Program-made: the position numbers and the translations under genes | Part shown: in pieces, positions 7,939 to 13,672 of the stretch | How the letters are laid out: every line of letters begins with the position of its first letter | How positions within the stretch are numbered: the first letter of the stretch is position 1 | Assembly: GCA_937967805.1 (NCBI GenBank) | Contig: CALBTC010000006.1 | Span: 1-17,054 of the forward strand | From: an uncultured Anaerolineaceae bacterium | GTDB lineage: Bacteria > Chloroflexota > Anaerolineae > Promineifilales > Promineifilaceae | Direction of reading: 5' to 3' | Length of the DNA: 17,054 bases | Notes under the pieces: model-generated | Seen by the model: the letters and a program-made list of their open reading frames with translations, nothing else | Databases searched by the model: none | Told to the model about the DNA's origin: nothing

Positions 7939-8889
7939 ATGTCTATGGCCACATACATCGTACGCCGCCTCCTGCTGCTAATTCCGACGCTGCTGGCGAT
8001 TTCCCTTATCAGCTTCAGTTTGATTCATTTGGCCCCGGGGGATCCGGCATTGGTGGTGCTGCGAGCGCAAGGAGTACAGCAAATTAGTGAGGAGAATTTG
8101 GCCCAGATCCGGCAGGAGATGGGGTTGGACGATCCGTTTTTGGTGCAGTTTGGCCGCTGGCTGGGTCGTACCCTGCAGTTGGATTTAGGGACATCGGTTC
8201 GTACTGGCAGCCCGGTGAGTGAGTTGATTTTTACACGGCTGCCGGCGACGATTGAGTTAACGGTTGTTAGCCTCATTCTGGCACTGCTGATTGCTGTGCC
8301 GGTTGGGATAGTAACGGCCGTTAAACAACATAGCCTCATTGATCACTTGGGGCGAGTTTTTGCCTTTTTAGGTGCCTCGATGCCGGGTTTTTGGCTTTCC
8401 TTGCTGCTTATTTTTGCTTTTGCTGTTAAATTGAGCTGGCTACCTGCTTTAGGCTACGGGGAGGCCAGACATCTTGTGTTGCCGGCCCTGGCACTTAGCC
8501 TGAGCATTGCCCCAACCTACGCTCGTCTGCTGCGTTCCAGCATGATTGAAGTATTGGGCCAGCCATACATAATGGTCGCTCGTGCCAAAGGTGTTCATGA
8601 GCCAGTCGTTGTTGTCCATCATGCCTTACGCAATGCCCTGATTCCTTTTGTTACCGTATTTGGTATTAGCCTGGCCCATTTATTGAGCGGGGCTGTTGTC
8701 ATCGAAACGATTTTCGCCTGGCCCGGTGTGGGTAAATTGGTGGTAGACGCCATCTTAACACGTGATTTTCCCATCGTACAAGCATTTGTGGTCATTGCTG
8801 CCATGCTTTTTGTCTTGATTAACCTCTTGGTTGATGTGTCTTATCGACTGCTCGACCCACGCATTCGTTTGGGGGAAAGCAATTCATGA
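7939..8889 (+). CDS. DppB-type ABC import permease (cassette 2)
   Basis: A 316-residue membrane subunit with the classic N-terminus MATYIVRRLLLLIPTLL, membrane helix at about 9-30, and the HLAPGDPA motif just after it. The QEMGLDDPFLVQFGRWL segment is typical of DppB/GsiC. The EAA loop is at about 209-230 (VARAKGVHE then HHALRN), and the LLDPRIRLG tail is present. ATG 7939 and ATG 7945 are both in frame and neither has an SD, because the hairpin 7899-7933 sits there. The residues after 7945 match the usual family start better. The stop overlaps the next start as ATGA (8886-8889). Confidence 0.94.
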   Translation: MSMATYIVRRLLLLIPTLLAISLISFSLIHLAPGDPALVVLRAQGVQQISEENLAQIRQEMGLDDPFLVQFGRWLGRTLQLDLGTSVRTGSPVSELIFTRLPATIELTVVSLILALLIAVPVGIVTAVKQHSLIDHLGRVFAFLGASMPGFWLSLLLIFAFAVKLSWLPALGYGEARHLVLPALALSLSIAPTYARLLRSSMIEVLGQPYIMVARAKGVHEPVVVVHHALRNALIPFVTVFGISLAHLLSGAVVIETIFAWPGVGKLVVDAILTRDFPIVQAFVVIAAMLFVLINLLVDVSYRLLDPRIRLGESNS

Positions 8890-9767
8890 ACATTGACATT
8901 GAACAACCCATTGCTTTACTTGAGCGCCAACCAACAACAAAAATGCCTTCCGCATGGCAGCGTCTGACGCGGGATCGGCTGGCACTCGTTGGCTTTCTAC
9001 TTTTGGGCGTTATTATGTTTTTGGCAGTGGCGGCACCGCTGGTGGCTCGTCACGATCCAGTTGAGATCAATCCTATCAATAAATTACAAGCCCCTAGCAG
9101 CGAGTACCTCATGGGAACAGATAATTTGGGCCGCTCAATTTGGGCCAGGCTGGTCTGGGGTACCCGGTTAACGCTGGGCACGGCAACGGTCGCTATGGTT
9201 TTTCTGTTACTTATTGGGATTTTTGTGGGAGTTGTGGCTGGATTTGCTGGTGGCTGGGTAGATGACGCAATCATGCGTGTGGTAGACATTGTTCTGGCGT
9301 TTCCTAGCCTAATTTTGGTGTTGGCAATTGCCGGAATGCTAGGGCCGAGTCTGGGAAATGTATTAATTGGCTTGGTGGCGGTAGGCTGGGCAACGTATGC
9401 TCGGGTGGTGCGGGGGATGGTGTTGAGCATTAAGGAACGCGAGTATGTGGAAGCGGCCAGGGCATTGGGGATGCCGTCATGGCAAATTGCGCTGCGCCAC
9501 ATTTTGCCCAATGTCATTTCACCAGTAGTGGTCTTGGCCAGTCTGGACATGGGGAATATTTTATTGAGTATTGCGGCACTCTCTTTCTTGGGGCTAGGGG
9601 CGCAGGCGCCAGACCCGGAGTGGGGGCGCATGTTGAGTGATGCCCGACCGTTTATGCAAACCTCCCCCCATACGATGATTTTCCCTGGTTCGGCTATTTT
9701 TCTGTGTGTGATGGCCTTTAATCTGCTGGGAGATGGTCTTCGCGACGCTTTAGATACCAGGATGTAG
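8886..9767 (+). CDS. DppC-type ABC import permease (cassette 2)
   Basis: A 293-residue membrane partner of DppB2. The cytoplasmic N-terminus ends in WQRLTRDRLALVG, followed by the first helix (about 33-52). The family motif YLMGTDNLGRSIWARLVWGTR is at about 74-94. The EAA loop is at about 187-208 (YVEAARALGM then LRHILPN), and the tail GDGLRDALDTRM is the usual family ending. It overlaps DppB2 by 4 nt. It is the last gene of the + strand locus; no ATPase follows, so this cassette must share the fused ATPase at the left edge or use one encoded elsewhere. The 86 bases after it (9768-9853) contain only weak short stems and no T-tract. Confidence 0.95.
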   Translation: MNIDIEQPIALLERQPTTKMPSAWQRLTRDRLALVGFLLLGVIMFLAVAAPLVARHDPVEINPINKLQAPSSEYLMGTDNLGRSIWARLVWGTRLTLGTATVAMVFLLLIGIFVGVVAGFAGGWVDDAIMRVVDIVLAFPSLILVLAIAGMLGPSLGNVLIGLVAVGWATYARVVRGMVLSIKEREYVEAARALGMPSWQIALRHILPNVISPVVVLASLDMGNILLSIAALSFLGLGAQAPDPEWGRMLSDARPFMQTSPHTMIFPGSAIFLCVMAFNLLGDGLRDALDTRM

Positions 9768-9853
9768 CGAAGATTCAACCCCAGTTTCTAACTTCGAACA
9801 CTCTGAGTTCAGCCGCTGGGCTAAGGATGCGCTCACAAATAAATGTTATCGAT

Positions 9854-10171
9854 TTAGTCAGTAAGTAGTTTGGTTTGAGCGGCGAGATATTCTACGGCAA
9901 ATAGGTGCATTTCATCATAGGCGGCGCTAATTCTGGGGCTGCCCAGCCGGTAGTAGACGTTTGTTCCTGCCCGACGCGACGCGACGACCCCTTTGGTGCG
10001 CATGACGCTGAGATGCCGTGAGACGGTTCCCTGAGCTGCTTGCAACGCTTCTGCCAATTGGCTGACACTTTTTTCGCCGCGGCGCAGGTTGTCGATGATT
10101 TCCAGCCGGAGGGGATGTGTTAAGTGCTTGCAGATGTCGGCGTGGAGTTGGAAAATTTGCTTGTCTTTCAT
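9854..10171 (-). CDS. ArsR-family winged-helix repressor
   Basis: A 105-residue DNA-binding regulator. The opening helix HADICKHLTHPLRLEIIDNL is typical of ArsR/SmtB proteins. The recognition helix-turn-helix is at about 35-63 (SVSQLAEALQAAQGTVSRHL), followed by the wing ASRRAGTNVYYRLGSP (64-79). The metal-binding CxC of classical ArsR helix 3 is absent (EKSVSQLAE instead). The only Cys is C14, so a metal or two-Cys persulfide switch as in BigR/SqrR is not supported; the signal is unknown. ATG at 10169-10171 has only a weak purine-rich site before it. It is the last gene of the minus-strand block, 58 nt after the M23 gene, and may control that block. The palindrome at 12015-12032 is the best candidate operator nearby (inference). 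Confidence 0.92.
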   Translation of the reverse strand: MKDKQIFQLHADICKHLTHPLRLEIIDNLRRGEKSVSQLAEALQAAQGTVSRHLSVMRTKGVVASRRAGTNVYYRLGSPRISAAYDEMHLFAVEYLAAQTKLLTD

Positions 10172-10229
10172 TTTGTCGCCTCGTTATTATTGACCGTCTG
10201 CAAATAAAGTAGCGGAATTGGCTGAACGG

Positions 10230-11414
10230 TTACGGCCGTTCTTGTTGCAAAACCACACCACTCAACTCTCCGGGTCGAATTTCGACAAACTGTTCCACCA
10301 CTGCACCAGCCAGTTCCGCCCAGACACGGCAGGTTCCGGCAGGTAGATCGCTGATGACGAAATTTTCAGCCAGAATATCATCGGGGACAGTAAACTGATC
10401 CCAATAGGTGTCTACATAGCGCGGCGTGGCGTCGCTGCATTCCAGATTAACCCGGGTGCCGGGCATGAAGCTGTTGTTGGTATTCACCACCCGACCGGCT
10501 AAAACGCCCCGTCCACTATACGGCGTATACCACAACTCAGGATTTCGTACCGAATTATAGGGATATGGATCATCCTGGCGTACTTCAAAATGCAGATGGG
10601 GTCCCAATGAAACCCCGCTGCTACCAACCAGGCCAACAATATCTCCTGGATTGACAGGCTGCCCCGCAGTGACATTTACCGACTCAAGATGGCCAAATAA
10701 TGTATAGACTGTGTGACCTTCCCACTTATCAGCCATTTCGATAACAACGAGACGGCCGTAAAAATCTGGCTGAGGTCCAAACAGAGTTTCAATATCTTCA
10801 CCAGCATAGAAGACTGTACCTGCATCAACGGCCAGGACAAGTGTGCCAAAATCATTGGCGATGTCTACGCCGTGATGGGGTGACAGACGCTGATTATAGG
10901 TCATGCCAAACCGGTAGGAGGCAGATGGGTTGTTGTTGCCGTCAACCGGGCGGGAGAACCAGAGATGGGAGCGGCTTAAATCGAGTTCAGTAGGGGGCTG
11001 TCGCAAAAGTGTTGGGTTTGTCGTGGGCCAGGGGAGGGAAGTGGCTAAGGAAACGGCCGTTCCTGAATCCAAAACAGGTGTTGCCGGCAGGTCTGTGGCT
11101 GGAACCTGAGTCGCCGTTGCTGTGAAGGTAGCAGTTGCAGGTGGCAATGTGGCAGTGGGGCTGTTGGTGGCTGAGGCTGTCAGGCTGGGTACGGCCGTTG
11201 GCGAAGGTGGCAGCGGGGTCGAGGTAGCTGAGGGTGCCGCTGTAGGGGTCAGGATGGGAGCGGTCGTTACTGCTGCCAGTTGCGCGGGGTGCGACCGGCC
11301 CGACCAGAAAAAGAGACCGGAGATGATAAATATGCCGAAAACGGCCGTGCCAAACATGATCCTCGGCCACTTTTCAGTGGTAGTGCCAGGGGAGGGAATA
11401 GGTTGTTTACTCAT
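10230..11414 (-). CDS. Membrane-anchored M23 (LytM-type) peptidase with C-terminal accessory domain
   Basis: A 394-residue protein likely to cut peptidoglycan cross-links or other envelope peptides outside the membrane. One N-terminal membrane segment (about 19-37) is followed by a Pro/Thr/Ser/Ala-rich stalk (about 48-115). The M23 domain spans about 150-295. Zn ligands are visible as H180 and D184 (HHGVD) and H275 in HLH (273-275), with the FGHL His at 242 as the catalytic partner. GSSGVSLGPHLHFEVR is a textbook family end. Residues 303-394 form a beta-rich tail (GRVVNTNNSFMPGTRVNLE...), resembling a carboxypeptidase-regulatory-like domain with a late Cys pair. The catalytic set is complete, so it should be active. 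It starts 27 nt after the rhodanese stop with no obvious SD. The TAA stop overlaps a copy of the ACGGCCGT motif (10232-10239). Confidence 0.93.
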   Translation of the reverse strand: MSKQPIPSPGTTTEKWPRIMFGTAVFGIFIISGLFFWSGRSHPAQLAAVTTAPILTPTAAPSATSTPLPPSPTAVPSLTASATNSPTATLPPATATFTATATQVPATDLPATPVLDSGTAVSLATSLPWPTTNPTLLRQPPTELDLSRSHLWFSRPVDGNNNPSASYRFGMTYNQRLSPHHGVDIANDFGTLVLAVDAGTVFYAGEDIETLFGPQPDFYGRLVVIEMADKWEGHTVYTLFGHLESVNVTAGQPVNPGDIVGLVGSSGVSLGPHLHFEVRQDDPYPYNSVRNPELWYTPYSGRGVLAGRVVNTNNSFMPGTRVNLECSDATPRYVDTYWDQFTVPDDILAENFVISDLPAGTCRVWAELAGAVVEQFVEIRPGELSGVVLQQERP

Positions 11415-11441
11415 ATGTGAGCGGTATTGTAGCTGGGTAAG

Positions 11442-11906
11442 CTATTGATTGTTTACCAACTCATTGCCTGCTGCCTGCCAGGCGTTCATACCCCCATCCA
11501 GATTCCAAACATTAGTGTAGCCTAACTTTACCAGTTCACGGGCTGAAATGCCGCTCATGCTGCCACTGCGACAGTAAAGAACGATTTGGGCGTCTTTGTC
11601 TGCTGGCAGTTGGTCTAAATTTTGGGCAATCTGGTCAAAAGGTATGTTAGCGTCGGTGCCTTCAATATCACCGGCGTAGGGGATGTGAACATTGATTAGG
11701 GGGAATTCTTTGTTTTCCAACATTACAGCCAAACCGGCCGCACTCACATCGGTGAAAGCACCTCCCTCGACAGGTACAATTTGGGATTCGGTACTCAGGT
11801 CTACACTTGTTGTAGCTGTTGTGTCATTTTGAGTGCCGCAGGCGGCAATAATAAAAGTCAGCAACAACAAGGCCAATGCAGGAAGGATAAATCTTTTTCT
11901 ATTCAT
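11442..11906 (-). CDS. Rhodanese-domain lipoprotein
   Basis: A 154-residue sulfurtransferase-type protein predicted to sit on the outer face of the membrane. The start at 11906 is preferred over the in-frame ATG at 11960 because AAGGAG (about 11916-11921 on the complement) precedes it and it begins a lipoprotein signal: MNRKR, hydrophobic core, lipobox IAAC, Cys23. A single rhodanese domain covers about 52-146. The active-site loop is CRSGSMS with catalytic C112, followed by GISARELVKLGYTNVWNL and GGMNAW, both family hallmarks. Such PspE-like proteins move sulfane sulfur or act in thiol redox chemistry. It is followed by the M23 gene and preceded by a 189-nt gap with palindromes. Confidence 0.93.
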   Translation of the reverse strand: MNRKRFILPALALLLLTFIIAACGTQNDTTATTSVDLSTESQIVPVEGGAFTDVSAAGLAVMLENKEFPLINVHIPYAGDIEGTDANIPFDQIAQNLDQLPADKDAQIVLYCRSGSMSGISARELVKLGYTNVWNLDGGMNAWQAAGNELVNNQ

Positions 11907-11936
11907 CAAGTAATGCTCCTTGGCATATAAATCGAA

Positions 11937-11955
11937 GATGAACTGTGCGTTCATC
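11937..11955 (-). promoter_or_regulatory. Inverted repeat upstream of the rhodanese gene
   Basis: GATGAAC (11937-11943) and GTTCATC (11949-11955) are perfect inverted arms around 5 nt, ending about 31 nt before the rhodanese ATG. This spacing fits an operator near the transcription start or a 5'-UTR hairpin. Regulatory role is inferred from position and symmetry only. Confidence 0.4.
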
Positions 11956-12014
11956 TCCACTTGTTTTTATCGTTGTTTAGACAGAAAGACGAGCGCAAAT
12001 TGCCTTGTAGCATC

Positions 12015-12032
12015 ATACGCCAAATGGCGTAT
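12015..12032 (-). promoter_or_regulatory. Near-perfect 18-bp palindrome, candidate operator
   Basis: ATACGCCA-AA-TGGCGTAT has perfect 8-bp arms around a 2-nt centre. It lies in the gap between the HEFGH gene and the rhodanese gene, about 109 nt before the rhodanese start. The compact symmetry is typical of a dimeric helix-turn-helix operator. The ArsR-family gene at 9854-10171 is the nearest candidate binder (inference). Confidence 0.45.
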
Positions 12033-12044
12033 TGAAGAAAACCT

Positions 12045-12061
12045 AAAGGGTGACCCCCTTT
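12045..12061 (-). terminator. Possible weak terminator hairpin after the HEFGH gene
   Basis: On the minus strand AAAGGG and CCCTTT form a 6-bp stem around 5 nt, followed by a short run (GTTTTC). It lies 35 nt past the stop at 12096. The T-run is short, so termination would be partial. On the + strand the stem is followed by TTCTT, but no + strand gene lies upstream. Confidence 0.3.
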
Positions 12062-12095
12062 TTCTTAATCTCCACGGTAATCAGGCATACAGCGC

Positions 12096-12665
12096 TTATC
12101 TTTTAATACCTATTATCCAGAGTCTAAAGCCAACGGCCGGCACACTCATTCCGATCCAGAATAGAAGCTGCCCTGGTAGATTGGGATGTTTGCGGTAGAT
12201 ACGGCCGTATTGCCGGCCTGATTTCACGATGACATAAGACTCGCTTGCCAGCTCCCAAACTGCCTGATGAGCCACTGCTGCGGCAGCCAGAACAGCTAAT
12301 GAACCCCGAACGCCACGCTTTTTTACACGGCCGTATCGCCCCAGCCACAGCAAATGAAAAATGGCTACCGGAATCGTTTGTAAATGACCAAACTCGTGCA
12401 AAAAGCTCAGGTACAGGCGTTCCCAGCGCGGCATCCCCCGGCGCAAAACCAAATTCACTAATGGCGGATGGTGTAAGGCCACCCCCCCAACTTTAACCAG
12501 ATGCCACAGATTATTTTCAACGGCAATTTCGGCAGTCACACCATACCAGGACTTAACTTGTTGCGCTTGTTCCATTATAAACACCGGGTCACTATTCAGC
12601 AGACCTGTCAGGCCTGCCACAAAACGTTGTTGTACTCTAGGGACAATACTGCTTTTCTTGCCCAA
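12096..12665 (-). CDS. Small membrane protein with HExxH motif, putative metalloprotease
   Basis: I do not recognise a named family. The 189 residues contain HEFGH at 90-94, the zinc-binding and catalytic HExxH signature, at the entry of a hydrophobic segment (about 95-108). Two more hydrophobic segments follow at about 121-137 and 166-186. E138 or E142 in WELASESYV is a possible third zinc ligand, as in gluzincins. The N-terminal 80 residues look soluble, with an HH pair at 65-66 and LRRGMPRWERLYLS leading into the motif. The frame is open from a TTG at 12665 only 3 nt after the Rieske stop, implying translational coupling. No good SD is seen; an ATG at 12575 would shorten it by 30 residues and still keep the motif. 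A chance HExxH in a membrane protein is possible, but the HEFGHL context resembles genuine zinc proteases. Confidence 0.75.
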   Translation of the reverse strand: MGKKSSIVPRVQQRFVAGLTGLLNSDPVFIMEQAQQVKSWYGVTAEIAVENNLWHLVKVGGVALHHPPLVNLVLRRGMPRWERLYLSFLHEFGHLQTIPVAIFHLLWLGRYGRVKKRGVRGSLAVLAAAAVAHQAVWELASESYVIVKSGRQYGRIYRKHPNLPGQLLFWIGMSVPAVGFRLWIIGIKR

Positions 12666-12668
12666 CTT

Positions 12669-13322
12669 TTAGGGACAGTTACCCACAAACTCACAAAGCA
12701 ATGGTTCAGATGGCCCCAATTTCCGCTTGCCCGTATCGATACGGATAAAAGCCGCATCCTCAGGCAAAACAACCGGGGCGTAGAAATCGTCAACCAATTC
12801 AGAGCTGGCGAGTACCGTTGTCTTATCGGCTGCCAATATATCTAATTGAAAGCGATCAAGGGTGCGGGGTGCGGGCGACTCAACCCGTCGCCCATCCAAC
12901 CGGTATTTAGAGCCATGGCAAGGACATTCAAAGCGGTCATTCGCGCTCACCCAGGGGTAAATACAACCCAGGTGGGTACAAACTTTGTAAACGGCCGCAA
13001 CGCCAACAATCTCCGCCAACTCATCCTCAGCCCGGTACATACGGGTGTTTCCCTCCGGGTTCGTTGTGTCCAGGTTCACTAACCAGAAACGGCCGTCTGG
13101 AAAATTAAACGGTCTGGCATTGACTGCGGGCAAAACATCAACAGGCACAATAAACAGGCCACCAAACTCACCTTGCCGAAAACGAGGAATCAGAAACCAG
13201 ATCAAAAGACCCCCCATTTCGGCCGTAAACAAAGCCATCGAGGCTGCCCAAATATAATACAGAAACTCACGTCTGGATAGACTGCCACTTGTGGCAGAAG
13301 TACTTTCAACACCTGTTGCCAT
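12669..13322 (-). CDS. TAT-exported Rieske [2Fe-2S] protein
   Basis: A 217-residue electron-transfer protein of the QcrA/PetC class. SRREFL (16-21) matches the twin-arginine motif, followed by an uncleaved-looking membrane anchor (about 22-46), so the iron-sulfur domain should lie outside the membrane. Cluster-binding boxes are CTHLGC (115-120) and CPCHGS (133-138). Ligands are C115, H117, C133 and H136; C120 and C135 are placed for the usual disulfide. AGGAG (complement of 13332-13336) is 9 nt before ATG. No cytochrome b or c gene is adjacent, so the redox partner is not in this window. Two extra Cys (C210, C216) close the C-terminus, which is not a standard Rieske feature. It could serve a menaquinol complex encoded elsewhere or a separate redox pathway. 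Confidence 0.94.
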   Translation of the reverse strand: MATGVESTSATSGSLSRREFLYYIWAASMALFTAEMGGLLIWFLIPRFRQGEFGGLFIVPVDVLPAVNARPFNFPDGRFWLVNLDTTNPEGNTRMYRAEDELAEIVGVAAVYKVCTHLGCIYPWVSANDRFECPCHGSKYRLDGRRVESPAPRTLDRFQLDILAADKTTVLASSELVDDFYAPVVLPEDAAFIRIDTGKRKLGPSEPLLCEFVGNCP

Positions 13323-13351
13323 AGACTTATACTCCTGACTTTTAGGTAAGG

Positions 13352-13443
13352 CATTTTCGGAATAATAAATAAGCCTTCAATCCGAAAATGTCTCATGCAA
13401 ATTCCGACGCACGTTGAAATTTCACTCAATTATTTTTCGGAAT
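13352..13443 (-). promoter_or_regulatory. Repeated TTTTCGGA boxes upstream of the Rieske gene
   Basis: CATTTTCGGA (13352-13361) and TCCGAAAATG (13381-13390) are perfect 10-bp inverted arms around 19 nt. A related ATTCCGA starts at about 13401. TTTTCGGAAT recurs at 13434-13443, identical to 13353-13362. The cluster covers the 30-120 bases before the Rieske start, as expected for multiple binding sites of one regulator. I could not fix a -35/-10 pair. Confidence 0.45.
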
Positions 13444-13447
13444 TCGC

Positions 13448-13654
13448 CTAAAGGTGCTGGTAAAACACCAAATCAATTCCTGGTGCACGACGTAACTGTT
13501 TTTCAAGACGATGGCGACGGCGACAATCCACCGTTACCAACACACGTCGGCCAGGATCGCGTTGCACAGCAGCCAGAATATTATTCAGAATTACCTCATT
13601 TAAGAAGAATGGATGGTTTGTAAACGGCTGTTCTACCACCACCTGCCTGTCCAA
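13448..13654 (-). CDS. Hypothetical 68-residue ORF, possibly a C-terminal remnant
   Basis: It opens with a TTG 18 nt after the cfa stop, with GGAGA about 9 nt before it. The frame reads like real coding sequence: an amphipathic LNEVILNNILAAVQRDPG helix, a hydrophobic VLVTVD strand, then an Arg-rich helix and another short strand. The helix-PGRRVLV-strand pattern resembles the C-terminal part of TraB/DUF5694-like proteins, where this strand leads to a Gly/His motif; here DCRRRH stands instead. It may be a remnant of a longer gene or a chance frame. There is no start ATG in frame. Low certainty; the only other content of 13444-13672 is the cfa stop region. Confidence 0.3.
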   Translation of the reverse strand: MDRQVVVEQPFTNHPFFLNEVILNNILAAVQRDPGRRVLVTVDCRRRHRLEKQLRRAPGIDLVFYQHL

Positions 13655-13672
13655 TTCCCTCTATCTCCATTT

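Noticed and set aside
9050..9778. A 242-codon open frame on the minus strand opposite DppC2
   Set aside because: It mirrors a strongly supported permease gene, is rich in Ser/Thr/Pro/Arg with no recognisable domain, and is a usual antisense shadow of hydrophobic coding sequence.
9768..9853. A bidirectional terminator in the convergent gap
   Set aside because: Only 4-5 bp stems are visible and no T-tract on either strand.
11122..11448. A 108-codon + strand frame opposite the M23 gene
   Set aside because: Its Val/Ala/Gly-rich run is the reverse complement of the Thr/Ala/Pro stalk, so it is a low-complexity shadow.
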